From positions 1-64,000 of the forward strand of contig CAZLXI010000020.1 of the NCBI GenBank assembly GCA_964563435.1: a stretch of 64,000 bases of DNA, written 5' to 3'. The position numbers and the translations under genes are program-made. This document shows positions 17,201 through 24,991 of the stretch, piece after piece. Below the pieces are notes generated by a model. It was not told the origin of the DNA. It ran no database searches and worked only from the letters and a program-made list of their open reading frames with translations. The first letter of the stretch is position 1. Each line of letters starts with the position of its first letter. Source of the DNA: Leadbetterella sp964563435 (lineage in GTDB: Bacteria; Bacteroidota; Bacteroidia; Cytophagales; Spirosomataceae).

Positions 17201-18448
17201 ATGGCAGCTGATATCTTCGAGAAAGTAGTTAAAAACATGGGGCCTATCGGTTCTCATGCCCATTATTCACACCATTATTATTCTTTCCCCAAGCTTTCGG
17301 GCGAGTTGGGCCCTTATATGTATTTTAACGGTAAGAAAATGCTGAACTGGTCCCTCAACAATTACCTGGGGCTGGCCAATCACCCTGAAGTGCGGGAAGC
17401 AGATGCTCAGGCGGCCGCCGAATACGGTCTGGCGTATCCCATGGGCGCGCGGATGATGACGGGCAATACCGACCTGCACGAAGAGTTTGAGCAGCAGTTG
17501 GCGCAGTTTGTGGGTAAAGAGGATGCATTCCTTCTGAATTACGGTTATCAGGGCTTTATGTCGGCCATTGAAGCGCTGGTGGATATCCATGATGTGATCG
17601 TGTATGATGCTGAATCGCATGCCTGCCTTATTGACGGCGTGAGACTGCACCGGGCCAAAGGCGGGAAAAGCTATACTTTCAAGCATAATGACATGGAAAG
17701 CCTGGAGAAGAACCTGATCCGTGCGAGCAAGCTGGCAGAAGAGAATAATGGCGGAATACTGGTGATCACGGAAGGGGTGTTTGGTATGTCGGGTGCTGTA
17801 GGTTGCCTCGACAAGATCGTAGAGTTCAAGAAGAAGTTTGATTTTCGCCTGCTGGTAGATGACGCTCACGGCTTCGGTACCATGGGAAAAACCGGCGCCG
17901 GGGTTCCCGAACATTTCGGGGTTCAGGACCAGGTGGATATCCTCTTCTGTACTTTTGCCAAGTCGATGGCCGCTATCGGGGCATTTGTAGCGGCCCGAAA
18001 GGATGTGATCATGTACCTGAAGTATAATATGCGTTCTCAGACTTATGCCAAGGCGCTGCCTATGCCTTTTGTGAAGGCCGGTATGAAGCGCCTGGAGCTT
18101 ATTAAGAAGCATCCTGAATATAAAGACAGGCTTTGGGAAATTGTTGATGCGCTTCAGAACGGTTTCCGGGAGCGGGGCTTTGATATCGGGGTGACGACCT
18201 CCCCTGTAACACCGGTATTCCTGCAGGGAGAGTATGACCTGCCCGTAGTGACCAACCTGATTCGCGACCTGCGCGAGAACATGGGTATCTTCTGTTCCAT
18301 CATCGTATACCCGGTAGTGCCCAGGGGTGTTATCCTGCTACGGGTAATCCCAACGGCCGTTCATACCCTGGAAGACGTGGAATATACCATGACGCATTTT
18401 GAGATCGTTAAGCAAAAATTGCTCACCGGTCAGTATAAAAACGCCTAA
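17201..18448 (+). CDS. alpha-oxoamine synthase family enzyme, probable serine/cysteate C-acyltransferase
   Basis: 415-residue PLP enzyme of the KBL/BioF/SPT group, which condenses an amino acid with an acyl-CoA or acyl-ACP. DDAHGFGTMG holds the PLP-binding Asp and His (about residues 225-234), and TFAKSMAAIGAF holds the Schiff-base lysine (about 252-263). The N-terminal WSLNNYLGLANHPEVR and AYPMGARMMTGNT segments are typical. By memory it resembles the Bacteroidota enzymes that make sphingoid bases or capnine (sulfonolipid base), including the gliding-related Flavobacterium cysteate acyltransferase. No lipid pathway partner is adjacent; rpe precedes it. Serine versus cysteate cannot be decided here. 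Confidence 0.8.
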   Translation: MAADIFEKVVKNMGPIGSHAHYSHHYYSFPKLSGELGPYMYFNGKKMLNWSLNNYLGLANHPEVREADAQAAAEYGLAYPMGARMMTGNTDLHEEFEQQLAQFVGKEDAFLLNYGYQGFMSAIEALVDIHDVIVYDAESHACLIDGVRLHRAKGGKSYTFKHNDMESLEKNLIRASKLAEENNGGILVITEGVFGMSGAVGCLDKIVEFKKKFDFRLLVDDAHGFGTMGKTGAGVPEHFGVQDQVDILFCTFAKSMAAIGAFVAARKDVIMYLKYNMRSQTYAKALPMPFVKAGMKRLELIKKHPEYKDRLWEIVDALQNGFRERGFDIGVTTSPVTPVFLQGEYDLPVVTNLIRDLRENMGIFCSIIVYPVVPRGVILLRVIPTAVHTLEDVEYTMTHFEIVKQKLLTGQYKNA

Positions 18449-18590
18449 ATTGAGGCGAATAGCTTCCTGAACTATATTAAATTCATAGATTTAATGTAAA
18501 AAAACATGCTTTAAGTATCGATGTTATTAGAATATTAGTATTTTAGCGATGTGAATCAAATAATTGTTAAATTCCAAACTCCGCGAAACA

Positions 18591-18767
18591 ATGAATAAGT
18601 ATTCAGAACTATTAAATCTGGTGACTGGTCTTAAGGACGATTTTGAAAAGTTTTATGACAAAGGTAACGGTGCTGCCGGTACCCGTGTAAGAAAGGGCCT
18701 GCAGGATATTGCGGCCTATGCTAAAACAACAAGAATCGAAGTTCAGGACATTAAGAACAAGAAGTAA
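18591..18767 (+). CDS. histone H1-like protein
   Basis: 58 residues, small and basic, matching the short Bacteroidota histone H1-like (Hc1-type) proteins: MNKYSELLNLVTGLKDDFEK, then GNGAAGTRVRKGLQDI, then a basic tail. Presumed to bind DNA and influence nucleoid compaction. The frame is open nine codons further up, but the ATG at 18591 gives the family's N-terminus. It has an AT-rich upstream region and its own terminator 14 bases after the stop, so it is likely a separate, strongly expressed gene. Confidence 0.88.
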   Translation: MNKYSELLNLVTGLKDDFEKFYDKGNGAAGTRVRKGLQDIAAYAKTTRIEVQDIKNKK

Positions 18768-18781
18768 GAAGATTTCAGGCA

Positions 18782-18822
18782 AGAGGCCGGCACCTGTTGA
18801 GGGTATCCGGCCTCTTTTTTTT
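18782..18822 (+). terminator. intrinsic terminator after the histone-like gene
   Basis: Nine-pair G+C-rich stem AGAGGCCGG/CCGGCCTCT (18782-18790 with 18807-18815), 16-base loop, followed by a run of eight T (18815-18822). It also lies at the 3' end of the convergent MaoC gene. Confidence 0.88.
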
Positions 18823-18827
18823 ATGGA

Positions 18828-19244
18828 TTAGTAGTGGGTCTCATTCATCAGGGTGCCAATACCCCGGATGGTCACCTTCCCGGTCTCTTTGTTTTTGATC
18901 TGGGTGGATATCTTGGCAATGTGTCTTACCGGATCTACTTCCTCCACCTCGAAAACCACCACGTAGTCAGTGTCTACGTACATAGGTCTCAGGTATTCGG
19001 TTTCCTGTTTCATATAGATAGAGCCCGGCCCGCCGGGTTCTCCCATACCTAAAAAACGGGTGAAAACGCTACTGCTTAAATGCCCGTGGATAATGGGCGT
19101 CTTAAATTTTGTGGTAGCAGCATATTCGGCATCCAGGTGAATCGGGTTATGATCCCCCGTGAGGTTGGCAAATGCCACCACGTCATCTTGTGAAAATCTG
19201 AACTCGTGTTCATACCGGGTACCTACCGCAATTTTTTCGCTCAT
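18828..19244 (-). CDS. MaoC-like hot-dog dehydratase
   Basis: 138 residues, single hot-dog domain. The catalytic dyad motif of (R)-specific enoyl-CoA hydratases is present in FANLTGDHNPIHLD (Asp and His, about residues 31 and 36), followed by PIIHGHLSSSVFTRFLG, which is the usual GMLxxS helix region. Probably hydrates a trans-2-enoyl thioester; substrate chain length is not predictable. Co-directional with, and 22 bases after, a DUF4440-type exported protein; there is no obvious functional link between them. Confidence 0.9.
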   Translation of the reverse strand: MSEKIAVGTRYEHEFRFSQDDVVAFANLTGDHNPIHLDAEYAATTKFKTPIIHGHLSSSVFTRFLGMGEPGGPGSIYMKQETEYLRPMYVDTDYVVVFEVEEVDPVRHIAKISTQIKNKETGKVTIRGIGTLMNETHY

Positions 19245-19266
19245 CGATCTCTGTAATTTTAAATGT

Positions 19267-19689
19267 TTAGCTGGTGTGATCGCTTACGATGACCCACCGG
19301 TTATCTGTTTTTTTGAAAACAAGGGTAAAATATCCGCCGATGTCTCCTTTTTCGGGCCTTTTCAGGTTCCATTTTCCCAGCACCCAGGCCGTCTGGTCCG
19401 AATGAAAATCCACTTCCTGTATATCAAACGACAGGGTGCCCATCGTGGCCCTGTCGGGATACGTTCGCAAATAGCGCTCTTTGGTGGCCTCCCAGCCTTT
19501 GGTCACCCCGTTTTTTCCGATAAACTTTAACTCGGGCGATTTCCAGTAATCTTCCATAAAAGCCTCGATGTTTCCGTTGTTCCAATGGCTTTCCTGGCGT
19601 TTCAGGACATTCATTATTTCTGACTTGTCCTGGGCAGCTACCGGAAAAGTTAGGAGAAGGGCGATAATTATTAGAAATAGTTTCCTCAT
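19267..19689 (-). CDS. exported SnoaL/DUF4440-like protein
   Basis: 140 residues from the ATG at 19689: signal peptide (MRKLFLIIIALLLTFPVAA) followed by one NTF2/SnoaL-like cone fold (KSEIMNVLKRQESHWNNGN, then AFMEDYW, and the closing strand YFTLVFKKTDNRWVIVSDHTS). Family members bind small molecules or act as isomerases; no catalytic residue is evident. The frame is open to 19716, but a TATATTTG box at 19714-19721 overlaps that position, which supports the shorter start. First of two co-directional genes with MaoC. Confidence 0.85.
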   Translation of the reverse strand: MRKLFLIIIALLLTFPVAAQDKSEIMNVLKRQESHWNNGNIEAFMEDYWKSPELKFIGKNGVTKGWEATKERYLRTYPDRATMGTLSFDIQEVDFHSDQTAWVLGKWNLKRPEKGDIGGYFTLVFKKTDNRWVIVSDHTS

Positions 19690-19713
19690 TTTTGTATCCG
19701 GAAAAATGAATTT

Positions 19714-19721
19714 CAAATATA
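19714..19721 (-). promoter_or_regulatory. -7 box candidate for the DUF4440/MaoC unit
   Basis: Minus-strand TATATTTG, an exact TAnnTTTG match 25 bases from the ATG at 19689. A TTG lies 15 bases and another 20 bases upstream; neither has the ideal 17-19 spacing. Confidence 0.45.
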
Positions 19722-19731
19722 TTGATTAAAA

Positions 19732-20592
19732 TTGAACAAGCCAACGATAGTATTCATATTAAATCCTGTGGCGGGAGGAGGTGGGAAAAGGGTCAGTAAA
19801 AAACATATTCTGGATATATGGGCGGATCACGAAGTGGTTTTCCTGGAAGATTTGAAGGATAGGGAAAAGCGGATAAAAGGGTACCTGGCGGATGGGGTCA
19901 GTGATTTTGTGGTAGCCGGCGGAGACGGGACCGTGAACGATGTGGCCTCCCTGCTGACAGGCACCCCGGCAAGGCTGGGGATCGTTCCTTCAGGTTCGGG
20001 GAACGGCCTGGCCCGTGACCTCGGACTCCCCATGCATCCCTACCGGGCTCTGGAGGTGATCCGGAAAGGAAAAGTAAGGACTATAGATGTGGGACTTTTG
20101 AACGACAGACCTTTCTTTTGCACCGCAGGAATCGGTTTTGACGCCCTCTGCGCCTATGACTTCGCCAGAAAAGAACATTCCCGCGGCCTGTGGAACTATG
20201 TAAAAATCATCTTCCGGAATTACTTTTCCTATAGGCCGGTGAGCGTGGTCATAGAAGGAAAGCGACATGAATATTTCTCCATCACCTTTGCCAATGCCGG
20301 TCAGTTTGGGAATGACGCTTACATCGCCCCGGAAGCAACACCCGATGACGGTTACCTCGACTGTGCCATGATCCTGCCGCATCCCCGTTACCGTTTTGCG
20401 GAGCTGGGATGGCGCCTGGTTCGCAAAAAGCTGGGAGCATTCCGGTATTTCAGAAGTTCCCGTTTCAAAACGGGCTTTTTTACGGATATTTCCGACACCC
20501 GGATACATATTGACGGGGAATCGGTAAATTTGAATACCTCCTTCGTAGAAGTAAGAATTTTAGAGAAAGCACTGAATGTAATAACGGTATGA
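19732..20592 (+). CDS. diacylglycerol/lipid kinase family protein
   Basis: 286 residues of the DagK/YegS family, which phosphorylates diacylglycerol or related lipids using ATP. Motifs: FILNPVAGGG near the start, nucleotide-binding VVAGGDGTVNDVA (about residues 61-73), GSGNGLARDLG (about 90-100) and the C-terminal IHIDGE. The start must be TTG at 19732: the codon two positions before it in frame is a stop (23-25 of 197xx), and the conserved first strand begins at residue 5. Overlaps the next gene by four bases (ATGA), so SUI1 translation is probably coupled to it. Confidence 0.93.
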   Translation: MNKPTIVFILNPVAGGGGKRVSKKHILDIWADHEVVFLEDLKDREKRIKGYLADGVSDFVVAGGDGTVNDVASLLTGTPARLGIVPSGSGNGLARDLGLPMHPYRALEVIRKGKVRTIDVGLLNDRPFFCTAGIGFDALCAYDFARKEHSRGLWNYVKIIFRNYFSYRPVSVVIEGKRHEYFSITFANAGQFGNDAYIAPEATPDDGYLDCAMILPHPRYRFAELGWRLVRKKLGAFRYFRSSRFKTGFFTDISDTRIHIDGESVNLNTSFVEVRILEKALNVITV

Positions 20593-20921
20593 AAAAGAAC
20601 AAAGGCGGCGGGGTGGTGTATTCCACCAACCCGGATTATGTGTTTAATTCCTTTGAGGGAGAGGCCGATACCCCGGAAAACAGCCGGCAGGAGCTGAAGA
20701 TCTGGCTCGACAGGAAGGGTGGCGGAAAGGTGGTCAGCCGGGTGACCGGCTTTATCGGACGTGACGAAGATTTGCAGGCCTTAAAAAAGAAGCTGCAAAA
20801 TGTCTGCGGCAGCGGAGGCAGCGCCAAAGACTCAGAAATTCTTATCCAGGGCGACCACCGCGATAAACTGCTGGCCTTCCTGCTGAAGGAAGGGTATAAG
20901 GCCAAAAAAGCGGGCGGCTGA
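20589..20921 (+). CDS. SUI1/YciH-type translation factor
   Basis: 110 residues. An N-terminal flexible stretch is followed by a SUI1 (eIF1-like) domain (about 35-105): WLDRKGGGKVVSRVTGF, then DLQALKKKLQNVCGSGGSAK, then ILIQGDHRDKLLAFLLKEGY. Bacterial YciH-type proteins bind the 30S subunit and affect initiation fidelity. The ATG overlaps the stop of the lipid kinase gene, and a large palindrome begins five bases after its own stop. Confidence 0.92.
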   Translation: MKKNKGGGVVYSTNPDYVFNSFEGEADTPENSRQELKIWLDRKGGGKVVSRVTGFIGRDEDLQALKKKLQNVCGSGGSAKDSEILIQGDHRDKLLAFLLKEGYKAKKAGG

Positions 20922-20925
20922 TTTG

Positions 20926-21026
20926 AGTTAAAAGTTAAAAACTAAAAGTGAAAAGTTGCGGTACATTCTTTCATATAAAAAACTAATGTACCGCAACTTT
21001 TAACTTTTAACTTTTAGTTTTTCACT
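20926..21026. repeat. 42-bp-arm palindrome of 7-base units
   Basis: Arms 20926-20967 and 20985-21026 pair over 42 positions with six mismatches; the inner 17 pairs, including TTGCGGTACATT, are perfect. Outer parts read as 7-mers (GTTAAAA, GTTAAAA, ACTAAAA, GTGAAAA). Loop of 17 bases. The right arm ends on the first base of the POT transporter stop codon. Lies between convergent genes and should act as a terminator-like structure in both directions. Confidence 0.9.
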
Positions 21027-22474
21027 TACTCTATCCCCCCCATCCATTTCTTAATAGGATTGGAAAATACCGCCAGGATCAGACCCACACCGACGCTGAT
21101 CAGGCAGACCTGCAGGAAGAGCCCGGGCATATCGTTAACAGCATCCGGGGTGAAGTTACCGGCAAATAACCCGGCGATCAGGTTCCCCAATGATGCGGCC
21201 ACGAACCACAAACCCATCATCTGGCTGTAATATTTCCGGGGAGCCAGCTTGGTATAGGTACTTAAACCTACCGGGCTGACACATAATTCTCCCAGCGTAA
21301 AAAGAAGGTAAGTAAGCAGCAACCAGCCCACGCTGGCTTTGCTGCCGTCGAGCACCAGCCTGGAGGCATAGTAGAGGACAAAGAAGGCGAGCGCCAGGTT
21401 GAAAAGCCCCAGTCCGAACTTCAGCGGGGTGGAAGGGTTCATGTTCTTCCGGCTCAGATAAATCCACAGGGCCGCAAATATCGCCGAGAAGATAAGAATA
21501 AACATGGAGTTGGCCGATTGCAGCCAGGAAGCGGGCATTTCCCACCCGAAAATATGCCGGTCGGTATATCTCTCTGCAAAGATGGTCAGCGTGGTGCTCG
21601 ACTGCTCAAAACCGGACCAGAACACCGCTGCCCCCACAAAGAATATAAAAAGTACGGCTACTCTTTTTCTTTCCGGGATGGTCAGCGAAGAATCAAAAAA
21701 GCCAATGTAAATGAAATACAGGACCGTCAATGCAGGAACGGCATATTTCATGGCATTGGTAAATGCCACCAGGGTCACCACCTCAAAATAAAGGAGGACA
21801 AATACCAGGACGAAAACACCCAGAAGCGCATACAAAAAGGTAGGTTTCCCTTTTACCTCCGGCTCATGCCCCACATGGCTTAATTCTTTTCCGAATGACC
21901 GGAAAACCACCAGCCCGAAAAACATGGCAAAGGCGGCGGCTCCGAAGCCGTAATGCCAGCCTATTTTTTCGCCCAGGTAGCCCACGATCAGCATACCGAG
22001 CAGGGCACCGCTGTTGATCCCCATGTAAAAGATGGAAAAGGCGGAATCCCGCTTGGCACCACCTTCGGGGTACAGATCGCCTACAATAGAGCTGATGTTG
22101 GCTTTGAGCAGGCCCGTGCCGACAGCCACACTGATCAGGCCCGCGTAGAAGTAGGCATTGGATCCGGGAATAGCCAGCAGGATATGACCGATCATGATCA
22201 CGATCCCACCCCACCAGATAGCTTTTTTCTGCCCGATGAGATTATCGGCTATCCAGCCCCCCGGCAGGGTAAGAATGTAAACTGCAGCAGCATACAGCCC
22301 GAATATGGCTCCGGCAAGGTCTTCCGGTAAACCGAGGGCGCCGTCTTCAACGCCTTTGATAAGGTAAAGGAACAGGATGGCTTTCATCCCGTAGAAGCTG
22401 AACCGTTCGCCCATTTCCGTAAAGAAGAGCACGAAAAGCCCTACGGGATGGCCAAGGAATGTTTTTTCTCGCAT
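21026..22474 (-). CDS. POT family proton-coupled peptide transporter
   Basis: 482 residues, MFS fold with about 12-14 transmembrane segments. The proton-coupling ExxERF motif is present in EMGERFSFYGMKAIL (residues about 17-31), followed by the MFS signature GGWIADNLIGQKKA and the PTR2 signature FYMGINSGALLG. Imports di- and tripeptides across the inner membrane. It lies 32 bases downstream of the NatB-like permease on the same strand and might share its transcript, although the functions are unrelated. The stop codon abuts the 7-base-unit palindrome. Confidence 0.93.
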   Translation of the reverse strand: MREKTFLGHPVGLFVLFFTEMGERFSFYGMKAILFLYLIKGVEDGALGLPEDLAGAIFGLYAAAVYILTLPGGWIADNLIGQKKAIWWGGIVIMIGHILLAIPGSNAYFYAGLISVAVGTGLLKANISSIVGDLYPEGGAKRDSAFSIFYMGINSGALLGMLIVGYLGEKIGWHYGFGAAAFAMFFGLVVFRSFGKELSHVGHEPEVKGKPTFLYALLGVFVLVFVLLYFEVVTLVAFTNAMKYAVPALTVLYFIYIGFFDSSLTIPERKRVAVLFIFFVGAAVFWSGFEQSSTTLTIFAERYTDRHIFGWEMPASWLQSANSMFILIFSAIFAALWIYLSRKNMNPSTPLKFGLGLFNLALAFFVLYYASRLVLDGSKASVGWLLLTYLLFTLGELCVSPVGLSTYTKLAPRKYYSQMMGLWFVAASLGNLIAGLFAGNFTPDAVNDMPGLFLQVCLISVGVGLILAVFSNPIKKWMGGIE

Positions 22475-22506
22475 AGTCAGGGTAGTTTTGATAAATTAAA
22501 ATATAC

Positions 22507-23838
22507 TCATACCTTATAAAATAACCATTTGCCCAGCTCCTTCCAGGTGATCTTCTTGCCGTACATCAGGATACCTACCCGGTAGATCCGTGAAGCCAGC
22601 CAGGTAGTAAAAATAAAGCCGGCTATCAGCAGGGCCACCGAAAGGATGATCTGCCATGCCGGTACCCCGAAAGGAATACGGACCATCATAATGATAGGCG
22701 ACGTAAACGGGATCATGGACGCCCATACGGCCAGGGGGCTGTATGGATCACGAATGACGATCTGGGCAATGGCAAAGGAGGCAATAATGGGAATCGTGAT
22801 CGGGAGCATGAACTGCTGGGTATCGGTTTCACTGTCTACCGCTGAGCCTACCGCGCCGAACAGGGAGCTGTAAAGGAGGTACCCACCTATAAAATACAAG
22901 ATAAAGCAGATCAGGATGGTGCCTGCCGGGAGCGTGGAAACGGCGCCCAGAATATCGGGCATGACATCAGCTACGCCCGGCTGGCTCTTCATGGCCTCTT
23001 TGGCTTCGGGGGGCAGATTGCTCATCTGCATTTCGGTCAGCGCTTCAGGGGCTTTCTGTACTTTATTGGCCATGATTTTGCCCCCGATGGTAAAGATGGC
23101 TGCGGTGAGGATGATCCACAGACCGAACTGCGTTAACCCTACCAGTGCCACACCTACTATCTTTCCGATCATCAGCTGAAAAGGCTTCACCGAAGAGATC
23201 AGGATCTCTACGATCCGGCTGGTTTTTTCTTCGGTTATGCTTCGCATCACCTGGGCACCGTAGATGAACACGGCCATATAGATAAGAAAGGCCGATATAC
23301 CGCCGATGATGGAGGCGGCCGTGGCGCTGCTTTTCTTTTCTTCACCGGCTTGCAGGCTGATGGTTTCGGCAGAGACCTTCACTTTGGCGCTTTCCAGGGT
23401 GCTCCGCGTAATACCGGCCTCCGTCAGCTTGATGTTCTCGATTTCATTTTCGATTTCATTTTCAATGCGGTTCTGCACTTCCAGGGAAACGCCCTTTTCA
23501 CTGTAGATCTTTACAGACCTGGGCTGGTTAAAAACGTCAGCAGGAATATAGACCAATGCATCGGCGCCCGATTGCTTCAAACGGTTCTTCAGGCTGTCGA
23601 GATTACCTTTCTTGTATTCATAGACGTAAGAGGGTGAGTCCTTGAATTTATCGTGGAAGAGGCCGCTTTGGTCCAGAACTTCTATTTTTTTCTGATTTAT
23701 AGAGGACATGGCCGCCCAGATGATGCCGGCATACAACAAGCCGATCAGCACAGGCCCCAGGATGGTCATGACGATGAACGATTTTTTCCGGACGCGGGTC
23801 AGGTATTCTCTTTGTATGATGAGTAGAATATTTTTCAT
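22507..23838 (-). CDS. ABC transporter permease, NatB-like ABC-2 family
   Basis: 443 residues. One transmembrane helix near the N-terminus (about 20-45), a periplasmic domain of about 130 residues with acidic repeats (NRIENEIENEIENIK), then five to six transmembrane helices from about 178 onward, the layout of ABC-2/NatB-type exporters. SITEEKTSRIVEILISS is the conserved cytoplasmic helix of the family. Pairs with the ATPase gene eight bases upstream. Substrate unknown; sodium or an antimicrobial compound have been shown for relatives. Confidence 0.92.
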   Translation of the reverse strand: MKNILLIIQREYLTRVRKKSFIVMTILGPVLIGLLYAGIIWAAMSSINQKKIEVLDQSGLFHDKFKDSPSYVYEYKKGNLDSLKNRLKQSGADALVYIPADVFNQPRSVKIYSEKGVSLEVQNRIENEIENEIENIKLTEAGITRSTLESAKVKVSAETISLQAGEEKKSSATAASIIGGISAFLIYMAVFIYGAQVMRSITEEKTSRIVEILISSVKPFQLMIGKIVGVALVGLTQFGLWIILTAAIFTIGGKIMANKVQKAPEALTEMQMSNLPPEAKEAMKSQPGVADVMPDILGAVSTLPAGTILICFILYFIGGYLLYSSLFGAVGSAVDSETDTQQFMLPITIPIIASFAIAQIVIRDPYSPLAVWASMIPFTSPIIMMVRIPFGVPAWQIILSVALLIAGFIFTTWLASRIYRVGILMYGKKITWKELGKWLFYKV

Positions 23839-23846
23839 GTATTTAG

Positions 23847-24755
23847 TTAGAATTTTACAGATTTAAGAAAGACGTCGTTCATGGAGGCCACATCTTCGCA
23901 GAATGAGATGACATGCACGCGGTCCACCAGTTCTTTCAGGATATCATTAGACGTGAAGCCGGGCATGGCTTCGAGTGTGGCAGAAACCACACCTTCAGAA
24001 TCGGTCTCTTTTTTTTGAACGCTGAAAGTAGTATTGTCGCCATTGATATTCCCTGTGAAATCCAGCGAGAAAGTATTGGGTTTGAATTGTTCCTTGATCG
24101 CACTCTTTCGTCCTTCCAGCACTTTTTTGGATTTGTTGATCAGGCAGATATAATCGCACAGCTCTTCTACAGATTCCATCCGGTGGGTGGAGAAGATAAT
24201 GGTAGATCCGTTTTTTTTCAGTTCCAGGATCTCGTCTTTGATGAGGTTGGCATTGATGGGGTCAAACCCGGAGAAGGGCTCGTCGAGGATGATCAGCCTG
24301 GGCTGATGGAGAACGGTAGCCACAAACTGGATCTTCTGCTGCATACCCTTGCTGAGATCTTCCACATTTTTATCCCACCAGGTTTTGATGTCGAATTTGA
24401 TAAACCACTCCTTGAGCTTTTCCATAGCCTCGTCCTTTCCCAATCCTTTGAGCCGGGCCAGGTATAGGAGCTGTTCGCCGACTTTCATTTTTTTATAAAG
24501 GCCCCTTTCTTCCGGGAGATAGCCGATATCGTAAATGTTGTTTTCAGTAAGGGGATGTCCGTCAAACAGGACGGTTCCCTCGTCAGGGCCGGTGATCTGG
24601 TTGACAATACGGATGAGGGAGGTTTTACCGGCCCCGTTCGGCCCCAAAAGCCCGTAAATGACCCCTTTAGGAACGGTAAGGCTTACATTATCAAGTGCGC
24701 GGTGATTAGCATAATTCTTTACTACATTTTTAACCTCCAGGATATTATCAGACAT
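23847..24755 (-). CDS. ABC transporter ATP-binding protein, NatA-like
   Basis: 302 residues. Walker A GPNGAGKTSL (about 37-46), Q-loop region, signature DLSKGMQQK (about 134-142), Walker B LIILDEPFSGFDP (about 155-167) and the switch His in FSTHRM. Residues beyond about 215 form the DUF4162-type C-terminal domain common in NatA-type ATPases. Powers the permease encoded immediately downstream; the pair forms an exporter of unknown substrate. Confidence 0.94.
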   Translation of the reverse strand: MSDNILEVKNVVKNYANHRALDNVSLTVPKGVIYGLLGPNGAGKTSLIRIVNQITGPDEGTVLFDGHPLTENNIYDIGYLPEERGLYKKMKVGEQLLYLARLKGLGKDEAMEKLKEWFIKFDIKTWWDKNVEDLSKGMQQKIQFVATVLHQPRLIILDEPFSGFDPINANLIKDEILELKKNGSTIIFSTHRMESVEELCDYICLINKSKKVLEGRKSAIKEQFKPNTFSLDFTGNINGDNTTFSVQKKETDSEGVVSATLEAMPGFTSNDILKELVDRVHVISFCEDVASMNDVFLKSVKF

Positions 24756-24924
24756 ACTTACGTTTTTTTTGACAAAAATAATCTTTTTAAGCAGTAATAA
24801 AAGGATTTATTAAAAAGTTCCGGGTACCCTGTTCCTGGCAGATCGTGGACAGCAGACAGACGGGGGCTCCCTTTATGGGCTGGAGGTTGAAAGCTCATCG
24901 CTATTATTTAAAAAGTTAATTTGG

Positions 24925-24954
24925 TTTGAAATTAAATTTATTGCCATAATTTTG
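24925..24954 (+). promoter_or_regulatory. promoter of the PBP1A gene
   Basis: The best promoter in the window: -33 TTTG (24925-24928), an 18-base spacer and -7 TAATTTTG (24947-24954), which is the Bacteroidota consensus with ideal spacing. Transcription would start near 24961, about 30 bases before the GTG start. Confidence 0.7.
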
Positions 24955-24991
24955 GAGCAGGTTCGGTTACAGATCAGAAAGCAGATAACTC

